Below are positions 36,928 through 44,822 of a stretch of DNA of 64,000 nt, piece after piece. The first letter of the stretch is position 1. Every line of letters starts with the position of its first letter. The notes under the pieces were generated by a model. The model worked only from the letters and a program-made list of their open reading frames with translations, ran no database searches and was not told the DNA's origin. Made by a program: the position numbers and the translations under genes. Origin of the DNA: Aequorivita marisscotiae. Lineage in GTDB: Bacteria > Bacteroidota > Bacteroidia > Flavobacteriales > Flavobacteriaceae. Where the stretch lies: positions 558,001-622,000 of the forward strand of contig NZ_CP122379.1 of NCBI RefSeq assembly GCF_029814825.1. The letters are read 5' to 3'.

Positions 36928-37428
36928 ATGTTCAAAAAAATATTCACAATTCTGATTATTATCAGTTCGGCATTTTCTTTTGCGCAAAGCGAAGAGGTTT
37001 CTGAATCTCACGCGACCAACGATAACGTGCCGTTTGCAGTAATTGAAAAAGTTCCCGTGTATCCAGATTGCGACTTTAACACCAATCTGGAACTAAAAAA
37101 ATGTATGTCTACCAAAATCTCTGAATTTGTTAGCATGCATTTTAATTTAAGCAAAATTGAAGCACTTAACCTCCCTCCCAATGTTTACAGAGTTTCCGTT
37201 CAATTTAAAATAGACAAAGAAGGAAATGTGGTAGGCGTACGCGCCCGTGCCGCACATCCCGAGATTGAAGCCGAAGCCGTTCGCGTTGTAAGCAACCTCC
37301 CCCAAATGGAGCCAGGAAAACAAAAAGGCGAAGCTGTTGGCGTATTGTATTCATTACCTATTGTGTTTAAAATTGAACCACCAACACAGAACGAAAAAAA
37401 GAAAAAAAAACGAAAGCGAAAAAACTAA
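36928..37428 (+). CDS. Secreted TonB C-terminal-domain protein with poly-lysine tail
   Basis: 166 residues from MFKKIFTILIIISSAFSFAQ (signal peptide), then a TonB-C-like domain (about 95-152: NVYRVSVQFKIDKEGNVVGV ... GVLYSLPIVFKI) and a very basic C-terminus of Lys and Arg. Its ATG is one base after the previous stop (TAA-a-ATG), so the two are translationally coupled; an in-frame start 16 codons upstream lies inside the previous gene. The same Cys-x(n)-Cys pattern (PDCDFN ... LKKCMS) occurs as in its neighbour, pointing to duplication. Confidence 0.78.
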   Translation: MFKKIFTILIIISSAFSFAQSEEVSESHATNDNVPFAVIEKVPVYPDCDFNTNLELKKCMSTKISEFVSMHFNLSKIEALNLPPNVYRVSVQFKIDKEGNVVGVRARAAHPEIEAEAVRVVSNLPQMEPGKQKGEAVGVLYSLPIVFKIEPPTQNEKKKKKRKRKN

Positions 37429-37494
37429 TAATTCCAGTTTAACAACTGTTTAACGCCAATGAAATAGCCTTAAACAATTTTAATATTTATATTT

Positions 37495-37528
37495 AAAGTG
37501 TCGTCAAAAAAAATGCGGCACTTTTTTT
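37495..37528 (+). terminator. Terminator-like hairpin abutting the egtB start codon
   Basis: AAAGTGTCG (37495-37503) pairs with CGGCACTTT (37516-37524) with one G-U pair, followed by seven Ts and then directly ATG (37529). Could terminate the TonB-C transcript or work as an attenuator in the egtB leader. Confidence 0.65.
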
Positions 37529-38692
37529 ATGATAGCAACAAATACATTGGTTTCATTTTTTTTAGAAACCCGCCAGCGCACCGAAGATATTTGCAAACCC
37601 TTGGAGATTGAAGACTATGTGGTCCAGCCCATTGTAGACGTATCGCCACCAAAATGGCACTTAGGCCATACCTCTTGGTTTTTTGAGGAATTTATTTTAA
37701 AACCACACAAACCCGATTACCAACTTTTTCACGAGGACTTTGCTTTCGTTTTTAACAGCTACTATGAAAATGTAGGAAAAAGAGTAATTAGAAATGATCG
37801 CGGAAATCTGTCGCGGCCTGGAGTAGCCAAAGTTTACGACTATCGTCATTATGTTACTAACGAGATGAAGGAATTTCTTTCCGAAGATATTTCAGAAGAA
37901 TTAAAAGAAATTCTCCTAATAGGAATCCATCACGAAAAACAACACCAAGAATTACTTACCACAGACATAAAGTATGTTTTGGGAAATAATCCGTTACTGC
38001 CCAAATACAATGATTCTTTTGACGAAAATCCACTTCAAAATTTTCAACAGGAATGGCTTCAATTTAACGAAGGAATCTATGAAATAGGGCATAATAATTC
38101 TGAAGAATTCTGTTACGACAATGAGTTGGGTCGCCACAAGGTATTCCTGCACGATTATAAAATTTCGAATAAATTAATTACCAATGCCGAATATCTGGAG
38201 TTTATAAATGCAGACGGCTACAAAGATTTCAACTTATGGCATGCCGAAGGTTTAGATTGGGTAAAACTGAATAATATTTCGGCACCTATGTACTGGCATA
38301 AAATTAACGATGTTTGGCACCAATATACCTTAATGGGGCTCCAAAAATTAAATTTACAAGCCCCTGTTTCGCATCTATCGTATTTTGAAGCGTTCGCCTT
38401 TGCTCAATGGAAACAATGCCGTCTCCCCACTGAATTTGAATGGGAAGCCGCCCAAGAAAATTTTAAATGGGGAAGCCGCTGGGAGTGGACTGAAAGCGCC
38501 TATTTACCGTATCCCGGATATACAAAGGCTCCGGGCGCTATTGGTGAATACAACGGTAAATTTATGGTAAATCAAAAAGTGCTTCGCGGTGGCTCGGTGG
38601 CTACTTCACCAAAACACACCCGCGCCACCTATCGCAATTTTTTTCAAACAAACTTACGGTGGCAATTTACCGGTTTAAGGTTGGCTAAATAA
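37529..38692 (+). CDS. egtB: Ergothioneine biosynthesis EgtB-type sulfoxide synthase
   Basis: 387 residues. N-terminal DinB-like domain with the iron ligands: WHLGH (His47) and HEKQHQE (His135, His139), matching the H-x3-H-x-E motif of EgtB. The C-terminal domain (about 185-387) is FGE/C-type-lectin-like, with CRLPTEFEWEAAQ, LRGGSVAT and the end WQFTGLRLAK. It joins an oxygen-activated sulfur donor to hercynine. The cluster has no egtA or egtC, so free cysteine rather than gamma-glutamylcysteine is a plausible donor (inference). Start as given; no ribosome-binding site is seen. Confidence 0.9.
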   Translation: MIATNTLVSFFLETRQRTEDICKPLEIEDYVVQPIVDVSPPKWHLGHTSWFFEEFILKPHKPDYQLFHEDFAFVFNSYYENVGKRVIRNDRGNLSRPGVAKVYDYRHYVTNEMKEFLSEDISEELKEILLIGIHHEKQHQELLTTDIKYVLGNNPLLPKYNDSFDENPLQNFQQEWLQFNEGIYEIGHNNSEEFCYDNELGRHKVFLHDYKISNKLITNAEYLEFINADGYKDFNLWHAEGLDWVKLNNISAPMYWHKINDVWHQYTLMGLQKLNLQAPVSHLSYFEAFAFAQWKQCRLPTEFEWEAAQENFKWGSRWEWTESAYLPYPGYTKAPGAIGEYNGKFMVNQKVLRGGSVATSPKHTRATYRNFFQTNLRWQFTGLRLAK

Positions 38693-38710
38693 TAAGGTTG
38701 GCTAAATAAT
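38677..38710. repeat. Perfect 17-bp tandem duplication at the egtB/egtD junction
   Basis: AAGGTTGGCTAAATAAT occurs at 38677-38693 and again at 38694-38710. The first copy encodes the last codons and stop of egtB; the second lies in the spacer to egtD. Confidence 0.9.
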
Positions 38711-38725
38711 CTCGACTAAAAATAT

Positions 38726-39697
38726 ATGACTACTAAAACGCAACCGAAACACAACACAAATTTTAAAAACGAAGTTACCGAAGGGCTTACCAGTTTTCCG
38801 AAATACCTTTCTTCCAAATATTTTTACGACAAAAAGGGCGATAGCCTTTTTCAGGATATTATGGCAATGCCAGATTACTACCTAACGGGTTGTGAATTTG
38901 AAATTATTTCTAACCATACCCAAACAATAGGCGAACTTTTTCGGGATCGCGAAAACGGTCTCGATTTAATTGAATTAGGTGCTGGCGATGGCAAAAAAAC
39001 AAAGCTGCTCTTAAAGTATATGTCTGAAAATAACTTCAACTTTATTTACAAACCCATTGATATAAGCGAAAATGCTGTTGAATTACTTGCCAAAAATTTA
39101 GCTGTCGAAATGCCCGCACTTACCGTAGATGCCGAGGTAGGTGAATATTTTGAAGTTTTAGAACGGTTAAAAGGGTTTAACAAGCGCAAAAAAGTAATAA
39201 TGGTTTTAGGCAGCAATATTGGCAATCTAAAACATCCAAAAGCCATTGACTTTCTCACAAAATTGAAAGATAGTATGCTCCCGGACGATTTGCTTTTTAT
39301 GGGCTTCGATCAAAAAAAAGAACCTCAGACAATTTTAAACGCTTACAACGATCCCGAAGGAATAACCGCAGCATTTAACAAAAATATCTTAACTCGAATT
39401 AATCGCGAGCTCGGCGGTAATTTTAATCCGGAAAAATTTAAACATTGGGAAGTTTACGACCCCGAAACCGGTACAGCTAAAAGCTTTTTAGTAGCCACCG
39501 AAGCAATGGACGTGACAATTGAAGCATTGCAGCTAACCGTACATTTTGATAAATGGGAAACCATACACACAGAAATTTCGCAGAAATACGACGATAAAAT
39601 AGTGCGTTGGCTTGCCCAAGAATCGGGATTAACAATTGTTTCGTCGTTTACAGACGAACAGGAATATTATAAAAATTACGTTTTCAAAAAAGCGTAA
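38726..39697 (+). CDS. egtD: L-histidine N-alpha-methyltransferase
   Basis: 323 residues. Trimethylates histidine to hercynine using SAM. Motifs typical of EgtD: FPKYLSSKYFYDKKGDSLF, PDYYLTGCEFEI, the SAM-binding LIELGAGDGKKTKLLL and VLGSNIGNLKHPKA. It starts 33 bp after egtB and is followed by the DUF427 gene, so one transcript is likely. Confidence 0.94.
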   Translation: MTTKTQPKHNTNFKNEVTEGLTSFPKYLSSKYFYDKKGDSLFQDIMAMPDYYLTGCEFEIISNHTQTIGELFRDRENGLDLIELGAGDGKKTKLLLKYMSENNFNFIYKPIDISENAVELLAKNLAVEMPALTVDAEVGEYFEVLERLKGFNKRKKVIMVLGSNIGNLKHPKAIDFLTKLKDSMLPDDLLFMGFDQKKEPQTILNAYNDPEGITAAFNKNILTRINRELGGNFNPEKFKHWEVYDPETGTAKSFLVATEAMDVTIEALQLTVHFDKWETIHTEISQKYDDKIVRWLAQESGLTIVSSFTDEQEYYKNYVFKKA

Positions 39698-39730
39698 TAC
39701 GAACTACAAAAACCCAAAACAATACAATAA

Positions 39731-40012
39731 ATGAAAGCCATTTGGAATACTAAAATTATTGCAGAATCTGACAAAACAGTCGTTATTGAAAACAATCACT
39801 ATTTTCCCGAAGACGCAATAAAATCTGCCTACTTCAAAAAAAGTGATACCAAAACACATTGCCCATGGAAAGGCGATGCTTCATATTATACCATTGAAGT
39901 AGATGGCGCTGTTAATAAAGATGCGGCGTGGTATTATCCGGAACCCAAATACGCCGCCAAAGCCATAAAAAATCACGTGGCATTTTGGAAAGGAGTATCG
40001 GTAGTTGAATAG
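39731..40012 (+). CDS. DUF427 domain protein
   Basis: 93 residues. The family stretch VVIENNHYFPEDAI ... KTHCPWKGDASYYTI ... AAWYYPEPKYAAKAIKNHVAFW is complete. DUF427 proteins are small beta-folded cytoplasmic proteins of unknown function. 33 bp after egtD, so probably part of the egt transcript. Its stop TAG abuts the TAG stop of the convergent aminotransferase gene with no gap. Confidence 0.9.
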   Translation: MKAIWNTKIIAESDKTVVIENNHYFPEDAIKSAYFKKSDTKTHCPWKGDASYYTIEVDGAVNKDAAWYYPEPKYAAKAIKNHVAFWKGVSVVE

Positions 40013-41089
40013 CTATTTTAAAATACGAACCAGCTTGTCTAAATCTTCTTCGGTGTTGTAATAATGAAAACTCACGCGTATTCCCCCACCTCGAAGCGAA
40101 CAAATAATATCGTTTTCCCTCAGTTTTTTAAACTGCGATTTATCGCCTTTCAAATTATAAATTGAAGAATGCCTTTCGCGAAGCAATGTATCTTCCTTTA
40201 GAAGCCCCATTGCCGCAAAACTCGCTCTCGCTTTGGTGGAAAGGAATGCTATTTTTTTATATATATTTTCGGTTCCCAGTTTTTCCTGAAATAATATAGC
40301 CTGCTCCAAACTTCCGTAATTTAAGGTGTCTTGGTGGCCCGGTTCAAAATGCTTCATAAAAGCAGTTTCGGCAGGCAAACTCTCAAAACGTTCGGCAGAA
40401 TTAAACCCAATGGTTTTTGGGAAAATACGTTCTCTTACAGATTTCTTCACCATAATAAATCCGTTACCATAGCCTGCATTTAGCCATTTATAAGCACTCG
40501 CGCCCAAAACATCGATGGCGTTTTCAGCAAAGCTAAATTTCTCCGCACCCATATATTGCGTACCATCGGCAATTGTTAGCAAATTGGGATAACAGCTTTT
40601 TAACCGTTTTAAAAATTCAAAATCTATTTTAATTCCACTTTGCCATTGTACAATGCTAAACATAAAAATATCTGGGTTGTGCTTTATAACAGCTTCTTCA
40701 ATATTTTGTTCTAAATGTTCATCAATTTCGGCATAACAAACTTCAAAATCTCTTGTTTCAACAGGCCAATTTACAGACGGATAATCGTTTTTAAGAAGCA
40801 ATACTTTCTGCCCTTTTAAAAGTCCTTCCAAAACGCTATTTATTCCAAAGGATATATTGGGAATTAGGGCAGTTTCAGTTGCACGGGCATCAAAAAAGTT
40901 AGAAACGGTTTTCCTAATTCGTTCAATATGAAGTTTGTGCTTATCGCGAAAAACACTGGCTTGGTTCATTAAATCTAAGTCGTGCTGGCGGCGCCATTCT
41001 ATAACTGGTTTTGGAATTACGCCGTTTGAAGCAGTATTTAAATACGTACAGGTTTTTAGCGCTGGAAAGTGTTTTTTTAAATCTTCCAT
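40013..41089 (-). CDS. Class V PLP enzyme, possible EgtE-like C-S lyase
   Basis: 358 residues. Cysteine desulfurase/isopenicillin-N-epimerase-like fold: TYLNTASNGVIP at the N-terminus, VQWQSGIKIDFE, ADGTQYMGAE (cofactor Asp) and PLP lysine motif LGASAYKWLNAGYGNGF (Lys201), and RVSFHYYNTEEDLD at the end. Because it faces the egt genes, it may perform the last C-S cleavage step (EgtE). The opposite strand and lack of a specific motif leave other functions open. Confidence 0.82.
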   Translation of the reverse strand: MEDLKKHFPALKTCTYLNTASNGVIPKPVIEWRRQHDLDLMNQASVFRDKHKLHIERIRKTVSNFFDARATETALIPNISFGINSVLEGLLKGQKVLLLKNDYPSVNWPVETRDFEVCYAEIDEHLEQNIEEAVIKHNPDIFMFSIVQWQSGIKIDFEFLKRLKSCYPNLLTIADGTQYMGAEKFSFAENAIDVLGASAYKWLNAGYGNGFIMVKKSVRERIFPKTIGFNSAERFESLPAETAFMKHFEPGHQDTLNYGSLEQAILFQEKLGTENIYKKIAFLSTKARASFAAMGLLKEDTLLRERHSSIYNLKGDKSQFKKLRENDIICSLRGGGIRVSFHYYNTEEDLDKLVRILK

Positions 41090-41177
41090 AAGTGCGTGGC
41101 CAAAATGGCGAATTTTAGGTATTTTTACATTGCTGAATGCATCAGTAAAAGTTCAATTTCAACGAAAGTAACCAACT

Positions 41178-41615
41178 ATGTTTTCAAAAGCTAAAAAAAC
41201 CGAAAGAATTGACGCCGAACAACGCGAACAGTACGAGTACGCGCGCCAACGTATAAAACAGAAAAAAAACCTGATGCGCCATTTTGTTCTGTTTTTAGTA
41301 GGCTCAGTACTATTAATAATTATTAATCCTGTTTTGGGTTACGGTAATGAAACCTTATTCCAAAACTGGTTTGTGTGGGCTATCTTAATCTGGACATTTA
41401 TATTTCTTGTACATCTTTTTAACGTTTTTGTGATGAATAAGTTTATGGACAAAGAATGGGAAGATCGGCAACTTGAAAAACTAAAAGCCCGACAAGCCGA
41501 ACGTATTGCCGAACTTCAGAAAAAAGTAGATACAGAATTACAACTGCCCACCGCGCCGCCAGCGACTCCAAAAAAAGACCAGTTAAACAATCCTTTACCG
41601 CCAGACGTACAATGA
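41178..41615 (+). CDS. 2TM domain-containing protein
   Basis: 145 residues. A basic N-terminus (QREQYEYARQRIKQKKNL), two membrane helices (about 34-52 and 65-86, second FVWAILIWTFIFLVHLFNVFV), an MDKEWEDRQLEKLK motif and a charged coiled-coil tail. This matches the bacterial 2TM domain family of unknown function. Its stop overlaps the folA start (ATGA, 41612-41615). Confidence 0.85.
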   Translation: MFSKAKKTERIDAEQREQYEYARQRIKQKKNLMRHFVLFLVGSVLLIIINPVLGYGNETLFQNWFVWAILIWTFIFLVHLFNVFVMNKFMDKEWEDRQLEKLKARQAERIAELQKKVDTELQLPTAPPATPKKDQLNNPLPPDVQ

Positions 41616-42097
41616 TTACAATGATTGCCGCCGCTGGCGAAAATAACGAACTAGGAAAAGACAATGGGCTGCTTTGGCATTTACCGGATGATTTTAAACG
41701 TTTTAAAGAGTTAACCACCACGCATTATATTATTATGGGGCGCAAAACGTTTGAATCGTTCCCGAAGCCACTTCCCAATAGAACGCATTTGGTAATTACT
41801 CGAAATAAAAACTACAAAAAACCGGGCGCAGTGGTGGTGCACAGTATGGAAGATGCACTTGAAATTTCAAAAAACGATTCGCAACCTTTTATTATCGGAG
41901 GGGGCGAAATTTATAAAATGGGCCTGCCATTTGCAGATAAAATTGAACTTACCCGCGTTCACGGCGCCTTTAAGGATGCAGATACTTTTTTTCCAGAATT
42001 TTCAAAGGACCATTGGCAGCTAATTTCTAAAACAGAACACGCCAAGGATGAAAAACATAAGTATTCCTTTACGTATGAAACTTGGATTCAGAAATAG
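41612..42097 (+). CDS. folA: Dihydrofolate reductase
   Basis: 161 residues. Regenerates tetrahydrofolate from the dihydrofolate made by ThyA. Motifs: MIAAAGENNELGKDNGLLWHLPDD with the catalytic acid Asp near position 27, MGRKTFESFPKPLPNR and FIIGGGEIYKMGLP. Overlaps the preceding gene by four bases; the next gene begins inside or just after its end. Confidence 0.95.
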   Translation: MITMIAAAGENNELGKDNGLLWHLPDDFKRFKELTTTHYIIMGRKTFESFPKPLPNRTHLVITRNKNYKKPGAVVVHSMEDALEISKNDSQPFIIGGGEIYKMGLPFADKIELTRVHGAFKDADTFFPEFSKDHWQLISKTEHAKDEKHKYSFTYETWIQK

Positions 42098-42120
42098 CGT
42101 TAATTGCTTTCCCGTATCAA

Positions 42121-42969
42121 TTGGAAAAACTACTTTCTGAAATAGCATCGCAAAACAACCTTCAATTAATTGATGCGCAACCACTATCTGGGGGCGACAT
42201 TAACCAAGTTTTTCTTTTAAAGTGTAAACAAGGGCGTTTTGTTGTGAAATTGAATAATAATACCTCAAAGTTTCCCAATATGTTTGTTGCCGAAGCGGCA
42301 GGTTTGCAATTGCTTAAAACCTCGGAAAGCTTTAGCATACCCGAAGTAGTGACAACCGGCACTTCCGAAAATACTTCCTATTTGTTGATGGAATATATTT
42401 CTGTTGGTAAATTACGCAGTGATTTTTGGAGCCTATTTGCCGAAAAGCTGGCGACCCTCCATAAAACCACTCAGCAAAATTTTGGATTGGACCACGACAA
42501 TTATATAGGTAGTTTAAAGCAGCAAAATAACATCTGTATTTCTGCTTCAGAATTTTACATTACACAAAGATTAGAACCGCAATTTAAATTAGCGTCCAAC
42601 CATAAATTTCATTTTAAAAATCTTGAAATATTGTATAAAAATATTTCAGAAGAAATCCCGACTGAACCTCCTTCATTAATTCACGGCGATCTTTGGAACG
42701 GAAATTTTTTAATTTCAGAAAAGGGAGAGGCCGTTTTAATAGACCCGGCAGTAGCTTTCGCATCGCGCGAAATGGATCTTGCCATGATGAAGCTTTTCGG
42801 TGGTTTTTCGGAAGAAGTTTTTTATAATTATAGCGCTATTTTTCCTTTAAACGAAGGCTGGGAAAAACGTGTATCACTGTGGCAACTGTATTATTTATTG
42901 GTTCATTTAAATATTTTTGGCTCAGGCTATTTACCGCAGGTGAACCAAATAGTAAATCGATTTTTATAG
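42121..42969 (+). CDS. Fructosamine kinase family protein
   Basis: About 282 residues. Aminoglycoside-phosphotransferase fold: LSGGDINQVFLLKC near the N-terminus, VVKLN (ATP lysine), LLMEYI, SLIHGDLWNGNFLI (catalytic loop HGDLWNGN) and LIDPAVAFASREMDLAMM. Family members phosphorylate sugar-protein adducts (deglycation) or related substrates. No ATG precedes the conserved start; TTG at 42121 (LEKLLSEIASQNNL) is preferred, while TTG at 42082 would overlap folA. Confidence 0.82.
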   Translation: MEKLLSEIASQNNLQLIDAQPLSGGDINQVFLLKCKQGRFVVKLNNNTSKFPNMFVAEAAGLQLLKTSESFSIPEVVTTGTSENTSYLLMEYISVGKLRSDFWSLFAEKLATLHKTTQQNFGLDHDNYIGSLKQQNNICISASEFYITQRLEPQFKLASNHKFHFKNLEILYKNISEEIPTEPPSLIHGDLWNGNFLISEKGEAVLIDPAVAFASREMDLAMMKLFGGFSEEVFYNYSAIFPLNEGWEKRVSLWQLYYLLVHLNIFGSGYLPQVNQIVNRFL

Positions 42970-42978
42970 AATTAATCC

Positions 42979-42986
42979 TATTTTTG
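42979..42986 (+). promoter_or_regulatory. -7 promoter element for fabD
   Basis: TATTTTTG, 20 bases before the fabD ATG, fits TAnnTTTG. Confidence 0.5.
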
Positions 42987-43006
42987 TAATTCTAAATCAA
43001 CTAAAA

Positions 43007-43888
43007 ATGAAAGCATACATATTTCCCGGACAGGGCGCGCAGTTTACCGGAATGGGTAAAGATCTTTACGAAAACTCTTTAAAAGCAAAAGAACTTTTTC
43101 AACAAGCAAACGAAATTTTAGGATTTGACATTACCAAAATAATGTTCGAAGGCACTGCAGACGAGTTAAAAGAAACCAAAGTAACCCAACCCGCTATTTT
43201 TCTTCACTCCACTATTTTAGCCGAAGTGATGGGTAGCAAGTTTAAGCCAGATATGGTTGCTGGGCATTCTTTAGGCGAAATTTCGGCTTTGGTGGCCAAC
43301 AAAACGCTTGCCTTCAGCGATGGCTTACAGTTGGTTTACAAACGTGCTTTGGCAATGCAAAAGGCTTGTGAAGTAACGCCTTCAACTATGGCCGCAGTTC
43401 TAGGTTTGGATGATCATTTGGTTGAAGAAATATGTGCAAATACTCCTGGAATCGTGGTTGCCGCAAATTATAATTGTCCCGGACAGTTAGTAATTTCAGG
43501 CGATGTTAATGCTGTAGAAAAAGCTTGTGAAAGTTTAAAAGAAGCTGGCGCACGTAGAGCTTTAATTTTGCCAGTAGGCGGCGCGTTCCACAGCCCGTTG
43601 ATGGAACCTGCTCGCGAAGAATTGGCAGCAGCTATTGAAGATACACATTTTAAAAAGCCAGCTTGCCCCATTTATCAAAATGTTTCAACCTTTGCTGTGA
43701 CTGAACCAAAAAAAATAAAGGAAAATCTCATCTTTCAACTTACAGCTCCTGTAAAATGGACCCAGAGTGTTCAAAACATGATTAAGGATGGCGCAACCAA
43801 TTTTGTAGAAGTTGGTCCCGGCAATGTTCTCCAGGGATTGGTAAAGAAAATTGACAGAAATGCCGAAACTGAAAAAGGCGAGGCATAA
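43007..43888 (+). CDS. fabD: Malonyl-CoA:ACP acyltransferase
   Basis: 293 residues, normal length. Moves malonyl from CoA to ACP for fatty acid synthesis. Motifs: FPGQGAQFTGMG, nucleophile GHSLGE (Ser88), YNCPGQLVISG, and GGAFHSPLM with the catalytic histidine. A terminator hairpin follows. Confidence 0.96.
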   Translation: MKAYIFPGQGAQFTGMGKDLYENSLKAKELFQQANEILGFDITKIMFEGTADELKETKVTQPAIFLHSTILAEVMGSKFKPDMVAGHSLGEISALVANKTLAFSDGLQLVYKRALAMQKACEVTPSTMAAVLGLDDHLVEEICANTPGIVVAANYNCPGQLVISGDVNAVEKACESLKEAGARRALILPVGGAFHSPLMEPAREELAAAIEDTHFKKPACPIYQNVSTFAVTEPKKIKENLIFQLTAPVKWTQSVQNMIKDGATNFVEVGPGNVLQGLVKKIDRNAETEKGEA

Positions 43889-43918
43889 AATTTAAGATAC
43901 CTTGCGGAATAAAATATT

Positions 43919-43952
43919 AAAACCTTCGGCACCAATGCTACCGAAGGTTTTT
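43919..43952. terminator. Terminator between fabD and the convergent outer membrane gene
   Basis: 11-bp perfect stem AAAACCTTCGG / CCGAAGGTTTT with an 11-base loop and Ts on the right, As on the left. Confidence 0.85.
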
Positions 43953-43979
43953 CAGATTTTTAGAGAATCTTAAATATAT

Positions 43980-44552
43980 TTAAAATCTATAGCCTATTAA
44001 AATCCCACCTCTAAAATATCCTTCTGGTGCATAATCATCATTTAAAAGGTATCTTCCACCTCCGGCACTAATCTCAAAAGTAAAGCCATTATTACTAACC
44101 CATTTTTGACCAATAGCTAGCCCAATTCCTGTATCGAACCAGTTATTTTTAGTTGTACCTTCTATATATGTATCTGTATTTGGATTGTAGTCGTAATAAT
44201 ATATTTCGTGCTCACCAGTGGCCAGCTGTAGCGACCCTTCAACAAAAAGACCCCGTGCCCCGTATTCTTTTTTATTTAAAAAATACTGTCGATAATAAGG
44301 TGTAAAGGCAAACTTTTGACCATAATCTCCGATAGTTTCTCCGTCCGTATTAAAACTGATGGCGGCACCTGCTCCAGAATATTTACTGATAACATATTCA
44401 TAATTTATTTCAATTGTTTTAAAAACTAATGCTTCAAAACCATCGAGTCTAAATTCGTGCTTGCCCTGCGGTCCTGCATCAAAATTTTTCGACTCTTGGG
44501 CAAAGCCTATAAACGACCCGCTCATTAAAATTAAAAACAAGATTTTTTTCAT
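43980..44552 (-). CDS. Outer membrane beta-barrel protein, uncharacterised
   Basis: 190 residues from MKKILFLILMSGSFIGFAQ (signal peptide); an 18-codon upstream extension was rejected. The mature protein shows alternating strands (KTIEINYEYVISKYSGAGAA, FTPYYRQYFLNKKEYGARGL, FTFEISAGGGRYL) and ends YFRGGILIGYRF with terminal aromatic residue, typical of a small outer membrane barrel. Function unknown. The 270 bp upstream (44553-44822) are AT-rich and hold no gene I can support. Confidence 0.75.
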   Translation of the reverse strand: MKKILFLILMSGSFIGFAQESKNFDAGPQGKHEFRLDGFEALVFKTIEINYEYVISKYSGAGAAISFNTDGETIGDYGQKFAFTPYYRQYFLNKKEYGARGLFVEGSLQLATGEHEIYYYDYNPNTDTYIEGTTKNNWFDTGIGLAIGQKWVSNNGFTFEISAGGGRYLLNDDYAPEGYFRGGILIGYRF

Positions 44553-44822
44553 AGTATATCGCAGTATTGAGTTGATTTTTTTTGAGGAAATTTCTTCATC
44601 ATCCAAGGGGTAATATTAGTAATTATATTGCAGATTATTATATATATCGCTCTAAATAAATTATGATTTATTTTTTATATAATAATGGATAAAATTAATT
44701 TATCAAATAAAAAAAACAGTTTTATTCGTTGAGAATTGCGGCATTTTTAAAATTGGAAATGGAGCAAACCTAATGCGGCTGATAGAGCTGTGTTATTCCA
44801 TTCGGTTAAAGTATTTTTACTA

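Noticed and set aside
44553..44822. AT-rich 270-bp gap considered as replication origin or hidden gene
   Set aside because: No DnaA-box cluster, no dnaA or gidA neighbours, and no open frame with protein-like features.
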